From Dysidea avara (taxonomy: Eukaryota > Porifera > Demospongiae > Dictyoceratida > Dysideidae): DNA of 64,000 nucleotides. Below are positions 34,716 to 46,748 of this stretch, one piece after another; position 1 is the stretch's first letter; every line of letters starts with the position of its first letter. The notes beneath the pieces are model-generated. The model was not told the origin of the DNA, made no database searches, and was given only the letters and a program-made list of their open reading frames with translations. The DNA lies in the NCBI RefSeq assembly GCF_963678975.1, contig NC_089275.1, positions 1-64,000 on the forward strand, in the 5' to 3' direction. A program made the position numbers and the translations under genes.

Positions 34716-35724
34716 CGGGATACAACATACCAGTTGTACCAGTGCAGTGACTTAATGTTTAAATCAGAGACATTCAAATGAACCAGAGTGACTAGCTATA
34801 TCACTAGCTATCTACTCCTGAAGATTGTGTACAATGGCATTGCCACCTTGGTGAAATAGCATTCCACCATTACACAGTTACATAAAGTGTAGGTAGCTAA
34901 ACAGCTACAGTGTGAGCCCATTGAACTAGTCATATAACACAACCATACTCCACTGATCTTCTTAAACCAACATAACTATACTCTGTTGCCATAGCTATCC
35001 AGCTTTATCTCAGCAAACTCATAGTGACATACACTGGACAGGTGTATCATACAAGAATACAATCTTGCCTCTTCAGCTGAACACGGCATAGTCTTCAACA
35101 CAGCCTGAGGGGTCCCTCCTATTTTAACATTTGGTACATGACTGTTAAGTCATACAACACAACACAAATAGGCTGCGATTAAATACCAATGACTGTTGCT
35201 AAGCTGAGGATGGCCTTAAGAGTCTATCACAACAAACAATTTCATGTTGACTTGCCATTACCTGCAAGAAACATAGCAGAGAGTATATACCAAACTGAGC
35301 TCACCTCAACCTGTAACTGAAACACCGTACAATCTTCATGCCTTTTCAAATCAACTGTACGGCAAATTGTATGATTCAATAGTGTATACTATGCTATCCT
35401 GTAACCAGTATAGACACATATGCAACACTGCAGGGCATAGAGACATATAATAGAAGAGAGAAGAGTAAGGAGAAAGAAAGATAAAGAGAAGAAAAAAAAT
35501 ATGAAAACAAAACAAAACAGGCACATTGGTTGACATAACACTTCAGTGTCTATCACATCACAACTTAAATTCATAGACACACTTACAGCAGTATAGAAAT
35601 GGCCAAAACTCACTAGCCACTCTAAAACATTGCTGTTCAGACTTTATAAAACCTGATCAACTACAGAGACAACCTTGTTCACTAACTTGGTTGACAGGGT
35701 CAGGTGGCCATCACCATTTACAAT
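34716..35724. other. No gene recognised
   Basis: AT-rich, with a purine-rich stretch near 35450-35510 (AAGAAAGATAAAGAGAAG). No splice-supported exons. It may include the body of the ribozyme-bearing element. Confidence 0.3.
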
Positions 35725-36640
35725 AACCCTAACCCATAATAGTTTGCATGATGTGAGTGACTGACTGATTGATTGATTGTGATATGCAAAGTTTGTATGT
35801 ACTGTATGTATGTATGTATGTATGTATGTATGTATGTATGTATGTATGTATGTATGTATGTATGTATGTATGTATGTATGTATGCATGCATGCATGCATG
35901 TATGTATGTATGTATGTATGTATGTATGTATGTATATATATATGTATGTATATGTGTATGCATATAAAAATATGTATGTAGAAAAGTTTGAAAGGCCATA
36001 ACTCAGTCATCTTTGATCCAGTGACTTGAAACTACGTATCAATCAGCTCGATGAGCTGAATTAGATGATGTGTAGAAAAGTGGGTGTCGATTGTTGAGGA
36101 CGCATGGAACCCCCTTGTAAGTTGATTGTTTAGGACATATGGAACCAAACTACTATATATACAGCATTATAGATTAAGAACAATTTTAAACTAAGCAAGG
36201 TGATACTTTGGGCATATATACATAATGCAAATGTATATGTGTAGCACAAAAATGATGATTTTGAGTAATAAACCCTATTCTAATTAATGTCCACCATGGG
36301 TTATGTAACACCGTCTTCCGAAGTGTTGAAATTAATATTCAAAACCACCAGATGGACATTAATTATAAATTGAGCTACACATAATACTGTAACTAACTGA
36401 CTGACTGACTGACTGACTGACTGTGATGTGCAAAGTTTGTATGTAATGTCTATACGTATGTATGTATGTGTATTATGTGAATGTAGAAAACTTTGAAAGG
36501 CCATCACTCTGCCATAATTGATCCAATCACTTCAAACTACATAATAAATGACTCAGCTCAATGATCCGAATTAGATGATGTGTAGAAAAGTGGATGTCAA
36601 TTGTTGAGGATGTATGGAACCCCCTTGTAACACACAGGCA
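35725..36640. repeat. Diverged interstitial copies of the subtelomeric unit, with (TATG)n
   Basis: A short telomere motif (AACCCTAACCC at 35726-35736) is followed directly by sequence matching the 445-base subtelomeric unit from ATAATAGTTTGCATGATG on, interrupted by a TATG/CATG microsatellite (35795-35950). A second, more diverged unit follows from about 36303 (ACACCGTCTTCCG...). The downstream part (AAAGTGGGTGTCGATTGTTG, GGAACCCCCTTGTAA) is clearly the same family. Confidence 0.9.
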
Positions 36641-37121
36641 CACACTTCTTGGTTAATATTATTGTTTTTATAATTAATTTAGGTAAATAAGTGGTTAACA
36701 CCACAAAGAATTGGAGTTACAACAGAACATATGGGACAAACGCAGACAAATGAACATGCACCCAATTGGCTTGCCCATGCCTGCCCTAAACCTATCAAGT
36801 GTGCTCCTGTATTCTGTATACTTTTCCAACGGCCCGTTATGCTGTGAAGCAATACTGGAATGATATTGATATGAACTTACTATTAGCGGAAAAAAAGTAT
36901 GCACCAAAAAAAGTTATATAAAATGTGGCATTGTTTTAGTTAACCATAACTAAGACTAAAAGTGCATAGCTATGTCCACAAGGTAATATGCCCAAGTGTA
37001 CTTCCCAGAATTTGCAATTGGTAAGGCTAATAATTACAAAGAGTTGCAATTGAATATATAAAGCCGGAGTTATATAGGTTGAAAGAGTGTTTAATGAGAT
37101 ACTTCTTTCTGTAAGCAACCA
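36641..37121. other. No gene recognised
   Basis: AT-rich sequence without exon, RNA or transposon ends. Confidence 0.3.
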
Positions 37122-37390
37122 GTGTTGGGAGTAACGCGTTACATAAGTAAGTAACGCGTTACGTAATAATTATTATTACTTTTGTGGTAACTATTAACGA
37201 AATACGCTATAAAAACGGGTAATATAACTCGACTTACTTTACTTACAAATGTAACGCGTTACCTAAGTAATATAGTTACTGTAAGGAGTCTAATATTAGC
37301 TATGTAATATTATTACTACAAGTAACGAAGTTACTAATCTCGTTAGTTATCCTCTGAGTAACGCCTAGCCACAATGAAGTAACGAAGCCT
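37122..37390. mobile_element. hAT-like MITE or relic, GTAACGCGTTAC family
   Basis: Begins CAGTGTTGGGAGTAACGCGT, a terminus widespread in hAT-type MITEs of animals. The interior repeats the palindrome TAACGCGTTA three times. The right end was not fixed. A related end, CAGAGTTGGGGTAACGC, lies at about 59308. Confidence 0.55.
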
Positions 37391-37519
37391 ACTGAATGAA
37401 GCTTATTCACCAGCTTCTTACTTATAACCAATTATTGCAAGATTTGCACATTGTCCAACAACGCAATCACGTCACGTGATAAAGTGGTAGTTTCATACGT
37501 GACAGCTTAAGGCTATGGT

Positions 37520-37625
37520 CTGTGAGTAGTCCTAGTAATAACAACTGTGCACGGTCACTAACTACAGGACCCAGTCCTAGTAATAACCACTATATGTGGT
37601 CACTAACTACAGGACCCATAGTCCT
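37520..37625. repeat. Left outlier of the ACTAACTACAGGACCC minisatellite
   Basis: Two to three long units (CCTAGTAATAACAACTGTGCACGGTCACTAACTACAGGACCCA) of about 60 bases. The array is split from its main body by the MITE at 37626-38093. Confidence 0.75.
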
Positions 37626-38093
37626 CAGGGGCGGATCCAGGAGCTGGCAAGGGGAGGGGCACAAATAGGCTAAGTTGTAGGTGGTGGGGAAGTAGATTCT
37701 CTTGTCACAAGTTAGTTGCTGCATTTTTGAAGCACCAAACAATCACCTCTTTGTAGTGTCTCACTGTTGAATTTTGCCCTTTGCAGATGGTTGTGAACTC
37801 TTAAAAGCTGTTCAAAAGGTTTCGAATGTCTTAAACAACAGCAACACGATAATTATTTTTAGAGGCGCTTAGTACGTACGAAGGTGCTGGGTAACTATTT
37901 CACAACTAGTTTGACTGGTTTGCTTTGATTTCAGGTGAAATTCTACCATATTTTCACAAGTTTAATAGCAAAACTGATCCTGGCCTGACAAAGTTCAGTA
38001 TTTTATTCGGAAGTAGCTATGGCTAGCTTCTCTACAAGGTGAGAGGGGGGGGGGGGCATTTGCCCCAAATGCCCCATCCTGGATCCGCCATTG
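37626..38093. mobile_element. hAT-like MITE
   Basis: Inverted ends CAGGGGCGGATCCAGG and CCTGGATCCGCCATTG, with GTCCT repeated on both sides (37621-37625 and 38094-38098). The interior has a G run (38045-38056) and no coding capacity. It is inserted within the minisatellite. Confidence 0.7.
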
Positions 38094-40040
38094 GTCCTAG
38101 TAATAACAACTGTACATGAGACCACAAACTACAGGACCCATATTCCTAGAAATAATTACTATGTGACCACTAACTACAGCTCCCATGATAACAACTATGT
38201 GACCGCTAACTACAGGACCCATAGTCCTAGTGATAACCACTAACTACAGACTCCTAGTAGTAACCACTAACTACAGACTCCTAGGAGTTCTGTAGTTAGT
38301 GGTTATTACTAGGAGTCTATATAGTTAGTGGTTACTACTAGGAGTCTATAGTTAGTGGTTACTACTAGGAGTCTATAGTTAGTGGTTATTACTAGGAGTC
38401 TGTAGTTAGTGGTTACTACTAGGAGTCTGTAGTTAGTGGTTATCACTACTACGGATCACCACTAACTATAGACTCCTAGTAATAACTACTAACTATAGAC
38501 TCCCAGTAGTAACCACTAACTACAGACTCCTAGTAGTAACCACTAACTACAGACTCCTAGTAGTAACCACTAACTATAGACTCCCAGTAGTAACCACTAA
38601 CTACAGACTCCTAGTAGTAACCACTAACTATAGACTCCCAGTAGTAACCACTAACTACAGACTCCTAGTACTAACCACTAACTATAGACTCCCAGTAGTA
38701 ACCACTAACTATAGACTCCTAGTAATAACCACTAACTATAGACTCCCAGTAGTAACCACTAACTATAGACTCCTAGTAGTAACCACTAACTATAGACTCC
38801 CAGTAGTAGCCACTAACTACAGACTCCCAGTAGTAACCACTAACTACAGACTCCTAGTAATAACCACTAACTATAGACTCCTAGTAGTAACTACTAACTA
38901 TAGACTCCTAGTAATAACCACTAACTACAGACTCCTAGTAATAACCACTAACTATAGACTCCCAGTAGTAACCACTAACTATAGACTCCCAGTAGTAACC
39001 ACTAACTATAGACTCCCAGTAGTAACCACTAACTATAGACTCCTAGTAGTAACCACTAACTATAGACTCCTAGTAGTAACCACTAACTATAGACTCCCAG
39101 TAGTAACCACTAACTATAGACTCCCAGTAGTAACCACTAACTATAGACTCCTAGTAGTAACCACTAACTATAGACTCCCAGTAGTAACCACTAACTATAG
39201 ACTCCTAGTAGTAACCACTAACTATAGACTCCCAGTAGTAACCACTAACTATAGACTCCTAGTAGTAACCACTAACTATAGACTCCCAGTAGTAGCCACT
39301 AACTACAGACTCCCAGTAGTAACCACTAACTACAGACTCCTAGTAATAACCACTAACTATAGACTCCCAGTAGTAACCACTAACTACAGACTCCTAGTAA
39401 TAACCACTAACTACAGACTCCTAGTAGTAACCACTAACTATAGACTCCTAGTAGTAACCACTAACTATAGACTCCTAGTAGTAGCCACTAACTACAGACT
39501 CCCAGTAGTAACAACTAACTACAGACTCCTAGTACTAACCACTAACTATAGACTCCCAGTAGTAACCACTAACTACAGACTCCTAGTAATAACCACTAAC
39601 TACAGACTCCTAGTAGTAACCACTAACTATAGACTCCCAGTAGTAACCACTAACTACAGACTCCTAGTAATAACCACTAACTACAGACTCCTAGTAGTAA
39701 CCACTAACTATAGACTCCCAGTAGTAACCACTAACTACAGACTCCCAGTAGTAACTACTAACTATAGACTCCTAGTAATAACCACTAACTACAGACTCCC
39801 AGTAGTAACCACTAACTACAGACTCCTAGTAATAACCACTAACTATAGACTCCCAGTAATAACCACTAACTACAGATTCCTAGTAATAACCACTAACTAC
39901 AGACTCCTAGTAGTAACCACTAACTACAGACTCCTAGTAATAACCACTAACTATAGACTCCCAGTAATAACCACTAACTACAGATTCCTAGTAATAACCA
40001 CTAACTACAGACTCCTAGTAATAACCACTAACTACAGGCT
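38094..40040. repeat. 27-base minisatellite with an inverted block
   Basis: Unit ACTCC(T/C)AGTAGTAACCACTAACTA(C/T)AG, about 65 copies. From about 38283 to 38450 the units run in the opposite orientation, with a palindromic junction at ACTCCTAGGAGT (38277-38288). Confidence 0.95.
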
Positions 40041-40105
40041 CCACACAGTATCACTGCATGATATGTATGTAAAGATTGATATTAAAAATAATTTAACAAA
40101 ATAAT

Positions 40106-40285
40106 TTACACCATGTCATTCATAACTGCAGGCACTGATATACTACGATGAAGTTTAGTTGCTCTAGTCCGTCGCCGTCGTTGTCGTAACGTTGGTAACC
40201 GACTGATCATGTCACTACTGTTAGTCTGGCTGCCATCATCACTGCCTAGCAACACTCCTCTTGCTATCACATGACCCAAGAACAT
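40106..40285 (-). CDS. Proposed last exon of the PAP2 lipid phosphatase gene
   Basis: After a TAACAG acceptor at 40286-40287, a phase-0 exon of 180 bases reads MFLGHVIARGVLLGSDDGSQ, then a Ser-rich stretch, then a strongly basic part (RQRRRRTRATKLHR), and ends VMNDMV stop. The big PAP2 exon at 58 kb ends in phase 0 after HWPSDVLFA, and family members continue with a Gly/Ala-rich membrane segment at exactly this place, so the join HWPSDVLFA-MFLGHVIARG makes sense. The exon lies 17.7 kb downstream on the same strand, beyond the 14-base satellite. With it the protein is 437 residues. The join is inferred, not seen in a transcript. Confidence 0.6.
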   Translation of the reverse strand: MFLGHVIARGVLLGSDDGSQTNSSDMISRLPTLRQRRRRTRATKLHRSISVPAVMNDMV

Positions 40286-40377
40286 CTGTTACAACATACA
40301 CAATATTATACCACTACAATGTCATTACATTATTAATAATGATGTAATGATTAACAATGATAACAACTACAAGGAAG

Positions 40378-40461
40378 TCATATACTGTCACTACTATTAG
40401 TCTGGCTGCCATCATCACTGCCTAGCAACACTCCTCTTGCTATCACATGACCCAAGAACAT
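40378..40461 (-). CDS. Duplicate last exon of the PAP2 gene (short tail version)
   Basis: Part of a 176-base direct duplication (about 40203-40375 and 40379-40560). The acceptor and the first 25 codons are kept (MFLGHVIARGVLLGSDD...), but the copy is cut before the basic tail and ends NSSDSI stop. Being nearer to the main exon, it could act as an alternative last exon giving a 405-residue protein without the Arg-rich tail. Confidence 0.5.
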   Translation of the reverse strand: MFLGHVIARGVLLGSDDGSQTNSSDSI

Positions 40462-40710
40462 CTGTTACAACATACACAATATTATACCACTACAATGTCA
40501 TTACATTATTAATAATGATGTAATGATTAACAATGATAACAACTACAAGGAAGTCATATACTGTCAGCTGCTAAATGAAGCTGTGGTTGTCGTCACACAT
40601 AACAGGTGTGTGCATACAATGTGCTAGTACTGTAGTGAGCTGAGCACACCAGTTTTTTGCAATGATCCTAATAATTATATACAACAGAACACACACCTAA
40701 AAACCACCTT

Positions 40711-40883
40711 GAAAAGTATCCAAACAACCCAAAAGAATCCAAACAACCCAAAAGTATCCAAACAACCCAAAAGTATCCAAACAACCCAAAAGTATCCAAA
40801 CAACCCAAAAGTATCCAAACAACCCAAAAGTATCCAAACAACCCAAAAGTATCCAAACAACCCAAAAGTATCCAAACAACCCT
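40711..40883. repeat. 19-base minisatellite, nine copies
   Basis: Unit AAAAGTATCCAAACAACCC, almost perfect. The Trp/Phe/Gly-rich minus-strand frames over it arise from the repeat. Confidence 0.95.
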
Positions 40884-41569
40884 TTAGTGGCTCTTTACAA
40901 TGAGTATAGGTCCACTAGTGGCTATCAAGTGAAAAGGAAACAGTATGTACAAAGACATAACAATACTACATACAGAGAATTCTGGGATAAAAGTAGCTAG
41001 AATGGATCATTGTGCATTCCATGATTGATTAAGTTTTAATTTCACTTCCAATGAAAACAACCAAAATCAGGCCCTTTCTTGTCAAAATTCCATTGTGTGC
41101 CTGTCCTTAGCATTGGGTTTGTTGTTTACACTTCTTCTCGAAAATAATTCTGTTCCATTAAACCAGGATGTTTAATTAATGCTGAAGAGCAAAGTAGTTC
41201 TTTTTTTTTGCTCTGTAATTACTGTATAACAACAAAATTTGGTGTTTTTAACAAACATTGGTGAATTGGCGATACCAAACTGCCTAAATGAAACTTTTGT
41301 ATTATTTTTTAAACATGTGTGACAGCAGTTGCTGAGATTGGTTTTAACAAATGGCTTCATGGATAATTAAAACCTTTAGTACTCCTCACTGATATATTAG
41401 TCATGCAAGTGGGTGTGGCTCACAACAGAAGTTGCCTGTTGCAACACTAAATTAGAACTCATACTTGATTAGCGGGCATGACTCCACATAAGTTTGCAGA
41501 CAGCAACAGACATGAATTCATGCACACCTATTGATAAACAGGTATATACCAACAGGCATAGTATTTTAA
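40884..41569. other. No gene recognised
   Basis: AT-rich sequence inside the proposed PAP2 intron. The minus-strand frame at 41172-41360 has no motif. Confidence 0.3.
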
Positions 41570-41822
41570 AATTGTAAATTTAAAAATGAAGTAGGGATCT
41601 ATACAACAAAAAGTAGTGAAACAATAGATTAATGATGATATTACAGAATAACTCAGTGGGAAAGTCCCTACTTTGGCACTGAACAAAATAACTGTTATAT
41701 CTAATGTGCCAAAGTCCTCCCACTAAGCTATGCTATAATACCATCATCCATCTCTTGTTTCACTACTTTCTGTTGCATAGATCCCTACTCATTTTTAAAT
41801 TAACTTTTTTTAAATACTAGTT
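41570..41822. mobile_element. Foldback MITE, diverged copy
   Basis: The arms (AATTTAAAAATGAAGTAGGG ... and ...CTACTCATTTTTAAATTAA) pair over most of the length around a short centre at about 41690. It shares AAAGTAGTGAAACAA, AGTAGGGAT and the tail TAAATACTAG with the copy at 44463-44746. Confidence 0.8.
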
Positions 41823-42204
41823 TGTTTAGTTTTTTGTTGTAGCACAGCTAGCTACAATGTAACTTGTGACTGTTGTATTAGAGTATATCTCAAGTCAGCC
41901 AAGAGGTGTGCAGCTAGCTAGACCAATGAGGGGTGAGGTCATCTTATTTACTGTTGAGTAAACAGCTAGATTGGTTAAGAGGTATGGTCTCCATACTTTA
42001 TCGCTATTAGTCCACCTAGATCTTTATTAATTGATGGGCGTGGTCACAAACCTATCGCAAACAGGATCCCAATCACGAACTTGCAGATAGCTAGCTAGTA
42101 TATCTCATATAGTAGCGCCAGGACAGAAGCGCTTCTGAGATCCAGCTCTGAAATAATTCTGTGGTGTCTATATTATGTAGCTGAAAGAAAGTATTGGATT
42201 TTAT

Positions 42205-43765
42205 ATCCAGCCACCTGTAAGTGTTTAGTTGTATTTTTATGTATTATATAGACTAGTACTATTGTATTATATAGACTAGTACTATTGTATTATATAGACT
42301 AGTACTATTGTATTATATAGACTAGTACTATTGTATTATATAGACTAGTACTATTGTATTATATAGACTAGTACTATTATATGGACTAGTACTATTATAT
42401 AGACTAGTACTATTGTATTATATAGACTAGTACTATTGTATTATATAGACTAGTACTATTGTATTATATAGACTAGTACTATTGTATTATATAGACTAGT
42501 ACTATTGTATTATATAGACTAGTACTATTGTATTATATAGACTAGTACTATTGTATTATATAGACTAGTACTATTGTATTATATAGACTAGTACTATTCC
42601 GTAAAGATGATTTTTGTGGCATAGAATGTCCCTAGGATGATTTTTAAAGACAGAATTTCAAAATTTTCACCATGATCCCTACTTAAATGGTACTACTGTA
42701 CCATTTGATGATCCTGATAAGTAGGAATGGCTCACAAAACAAACTGACCAGGACCAGGTTAATAAAATCCACTACACACGTGATCCAATCTGGGTCACAC
42801 CCGGCCGGATGACTCAACCCGGTTTAAACTGTGAAAGCAACCAGGTGGGTAGCAGATGTACTCTGGGTGAATGCAGTGACTGATCATGACTAAACCCACA
42901 AGGCAGGCATTTCAGCACAAGAAGGATTGTACAGCACGCACGCTTTATCCTTTAAACTTGCATAGAACTTTTAGGGGATGCACATTTACAAACATACATG
43001 GCAGGGTAAACTAAACATTAGTGTTAGTTGGGCTACTTGGAGAAGTTTAAAAGAACACTGTAATTACAAAGACTTACTTGATATGAAGCATTGAAGGATG
43101 GCAATGTGCAATTCTACGAATTGATCTTCTTGCTACGTGTTTAGTTTTGAATGTAAGTTTAATCATGTGAGTCAAATAATATGGCCTGACAGAGAAGTGA
43201 GCAACGTTTGTTTCAAGTTGATAGAAGAAACCACCATCAATTTTATAAAGGGTATGTAAAGGGTTTGAATGTTTCTTTGCTGGAACATGGCAAGTTTTGG
43301 CCTAAGAGTTTAGCATTAGGGTAAAACCCTATAAGTACCATTTAAATCCTTATTACATCAGGAGTAGAATAGTGTAAATTGCATAGCGATTGGAACTATG
43401 CTTCAAACTTTACAGCTAAGACACATGTAATAGATCCAGATTCTGGGTTTAGCTATAACACGTACAACCTCATGTGCAACACTGTAGCGCCAATTTATCA
43501 GTGAGAGCAATTCGCCAAATTAAAACATTGCTAGCTGCAATTCTTTAGAAAATCACCAAATATCAAACGGTACAGTCGTACCGTTTAAGTAGGAATCCAT
43601 GTGAAATTTTCGTGCGCCACCCAAAATCGCGCCTTTAAAAATCATCCTAGAGATATCTTACAAGACGAAAATCACCTTTACAGAATAGTACTAGTCCATA
43701 TAATACATAAAACAGCATTAAATACAACAAAACTCTTACAGGTGGCCGGACACAGAATTTTAAAA
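42205..43765. mobile_element. Large foldback element with long imperfect inverted arms
   Basis: The left arm (GCCACCTGTAAG..., then GACTAGTACTATTCCGTAAA..., GATGATTTTTAAAG..., CTACTTAAATGGTAC) is matched by the inverse of the right arm at 43560-43765 (...GTACCGTTTAAGTAGG, AAAAATCATCCTAG, TTTACAGAATAGTACTAGTC, CTTACAGGTGGCC). The interior of about 0.9 kb has no recognisable transposase. The left arm is interrupted by the 23-base satellite at 42241-42598. Confidence 0.7.
42241..42598. repeat. 23-base minisatellite within a foldback arm, about 15 copies
   Basis: Unit TATTGTATTATATAGACTAG plus TAC. The right arm of the surrounding element holds one inverted copy of the same sequence (43687-43710). 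Confidence 0.93.
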
Positions 43766-43869
43766 ATCGCCATAACTTTGAATTTTAGACTGACTGCCTG
43801 ACTGCCTGATCACAGTCGCAAGCCTAGAGGCCAAACGAAGCAGTGCACGGCCACCATTTTACGCAACAA

Positions 43870-44036
43870 TAGCAAACTCACCAGTGGGATGTGCCTTTTA
43901 GGGTTCCAACGAGTGTGTGCCCTCTGTGCCTTGTCTTTTTCTTTATCTTCAATCAGGCTGCTTGTCTTCTTCTTCATCCAACGAAACCATATCGAAGCGT
44001 AAATTTTCCATATCAACACTTTCTTTAAGCAGCATA
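43870..44036 (-). CDS. Possible first exon of an unrecognised gene
   Basis: A minus-strand stretch reads KKKTSSLIEDKEKDKAQRAH, then TRWNPKRHIPL, up to GTGAGT near 43881-43876. Another frame opens with ATG at 44033 (MLLKESVDMENLRF, then DMVSLDEEEDKQPD stop). Only one frame can be right, and I cannot connect it to further exons. It lies inside the proposed PAP2 intron. Confidence 0.25.
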
Positions 44037-44462
44037 GCTAATAGACACCACAAGATTATTTAAGGCGCATACTCGGACTACGCTACTGTACAGAGGAATA
44101 GATTATATTCCTTACTGATATAATCTATGACGGAGGGTACTGTACGGAGGTACTGGTACTAGCTAGATAGTTTCACGATAGGTCACAAGGTCACGCCCAT
44201 TCTTCATTGTACGCATTATCGATCTATCGATTGAAACCACGATGATACACCCCTTTTGGAGCACTAGCTGTATTTCAGTGACCACACACCTTCAATTTGG
44301 AAGGCTGATTCAACATACTCTATAATCGATCGAAACCATGCCCCTTTTTGGGCAAGCACACATCTTGCAGGCTGCGTCGAGATACTCTAACACAGCAGTC
44401 ACCCTAATAGAACAGTCACATGTTGATAGCTAGCTGTATGCCTTAATAAAAAAACTAAACAA

Positions 44463-44746
44463 ACTAGTATATTAAAAATTATAAATTTAAAAATAAAGTA
44501 GGAATCCAAGCAATAAAAAGTAGTGAAACAAGAGAAGAACGATGGTAGCTATTACAGCATAGCTCGGTGGGAAATTCCTACTTTGGCATTGAACACAAAA
44601 TAATTAATGGCTATACCATGCCAAAGTAGGGATTTCCCACTGAGCTATGCTGTAATAGCTACCATCGTTCTTCTCTTGTTTCACTACTTTTTATTGCTTG
44701 GATTGCTACTTTATTTTTAAATTTATAATTTTTAATATACTAGTCA
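44463..44746. mobile_element. Foldback MITE, near-perfect palindrome
   Basis: Starts CTAGTATATTAAAAATTATA and ends with its inverse. The arms, about 125 bases each, match almost perfectly around a centre near 44605. Same family as 41570-41822 and 60366-60538. Confidence 0.92.
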
Positions 44747-44939
44747 ATATTTGTGTTTATACAGTATTGTATGAATTATTGAAATACTCTAATAGAGCAG
44801 TCACGTAAATACTCTAATAATTCAGTCAAGTGTATCTGATAACAAAAAAAAACCATACAGCACAGCCTACTTATAACTTCACATTTCCACACATGGCTCC
44901 ATGTGTGACACGCAACCATGCTGTGTTTGCCACGTAGCA

Positions 44940-45838
44940 ATGTCGCACATGTCACAGAGGGATTTTGTAATGTCTCACACATGTCACAGAGGGATTTTGT
45001 AATGTCACACATGTCACAGAGGGATTTTGTAATGTCACACATGTCACAGAGGGATTTTGTAATGTCACACATGTCACAGAGGGATTTTGTAATGTCACAC
45101 ATGTCACAGAGGGATTTTGTAATGTCACACATGTCACAGAGGGATTTTGTAATGTCACACATGTCACAGAGGGATTTTGTAATGTCACACATGTCACAGA
45201 GGGATTTTGCAATGTCACACATGTCACAGAGGGATTTTGTAATGTCACACATGTCACAGAGGGATTTTGTAATGTCACACATGTCACAGAGGGATTTTGT
45301 AATGTCACACATGTCACAGAGGGATTTTGTAATGTCACACATGTCACAGAGGGATTTTGTAATGTCACACATGTCACAGAGGGATTTTGTAATGTCACAC
45401 ATGTCACAGAGGGATTTTGTAATGTCACAAATGTCATAGAGGGATTTTGTAATGTCACACATGTCACAGAGGGATTTTGTAATGTCACACATGTCACAGA
45501 GGGATTTTGTAATGTCACACATGTCACAGAGGGATTTTGTAATGTCACACATGTCACAGAAGGATTTGTAATGTCACACATGTCACAGAGGGATTTTGTA
45601 ATGTCACACATGTCACAGAGGGATTTTGTAATGTCACACATGTCACAGAGGGATTTTGTAATGTCACACATGTCACAGAGGGATTTTGTAATGTCACACA
45701 TGTCACAGAGGGATTTTGTAATGTCACACATGTCACAGAGGGATTTTGTAATGTCACACATGTCACAGAGGGATTTTGTAATGTCACACATGTCACAGAG
45801 GGATTTGTAATGTCACACATGTCACAGAGGGATTTTGC
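44940..45838. repeat. 30-base minisatellite, 30 copies
   Basis: Unit AATGTCACACATGTCACAGA + GGGATTTTGT, with very few changes (single-base loss near 45565 and 45803). Long frames exist on both strands because 30 is divisible by three and the unit has no stop; nothing suggests they are genes. Confidence 0.97.
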
Positions 45839-46748
45839 TTAAACGCACTCATGCCTGTTGTATAACTATATAACAAACAGTATAGTGAAATTATATCTTC
45901 ACGCTCACATTCAGCATAGATGTACAAGAGGCTGGTACAGTATGATGGGGGAGGGCGGTAATTTCTGTTTTCAATTACTGAAATATCCGTGTTACTTTAT
46001 GCAATCATTAATCACAGTAATACACCCATTCGATACTCTTAGTTATACTATAATATCTTGATATAATCTATCTACTCACCTCCCAAAACTAGAACACAGT
46101 GCTTGGCCACTAAGCTCACTGTTTCTAACAATACTTAACAAGTATAAAGTAAAATTAGGAATTTTATGATCGATTAGGTATCATAGAAATAAAATTAGTA
46201 GTGAAACAAGGGAGGTTAGTTAATGATATCTACAGGTCACACTTTACATATACTCCATATACACATCATGTAGTTTGCCCTGTGGCCATCAAACCCTAAC
46301 GTATGTCCATCTTGTGTCGTAGGTTTAGGTTGACTATAGCTTATGCAAGAAATGTTACCCCAGCAAGATTAATCAGATGCATGACAGTACATTCTAAACT
46401 AGTCAGACTAATTCTACCAGTTAGTTACATGGACACTTAGTTCTTTTGCAATAGCAGTGTACAAGATTTCAACCAATCAAATCAATTCATTTTTGAACTA
46501 ACTACAATTGCTACACATGACCATTTGTTGACGCACAAGAACTATTAGAACCTCAGTAGTCTGATCACTGAATATCAGGCACATGAAATAAACACTCCGA
46601 GCAAGAAGACAATATAACACTTAAAGCACCACCTATGCTTATGTGCATACCACAGCACCCATAGGGTGTCTCAAGGCAAATACAGCATCCGGGTTCATCT
46701 CTCTACACACACCCTCGTGCTGTATTTTCTGCACAAACTTCAATTATA
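45839..46748. other. No gene recognised
   Basis: Contains a partial copy of the foldback MITE family near 46185-46230 (AGTAGTGAAACAAGGGAGG) and an imperfect inverted pair (CATACCACAGCACCCATAGG ... CACCCTCGTGCTGTATT) at 46647-46731. Confidence 0.35.

Noticed and set aside
35644-36010. His-Thr-Tyr and Tyr-Val-Cys-Met rich frames on both strands
   Set aside because: Translations of (TATG)n.
44776-45820. Long frames with CDITKSLCDM or SQRDFVMSHM repeats on both strands
   Set aside because: Open on both strands solely because the 30-base unit has no stop; no start context, splice sites or domain.
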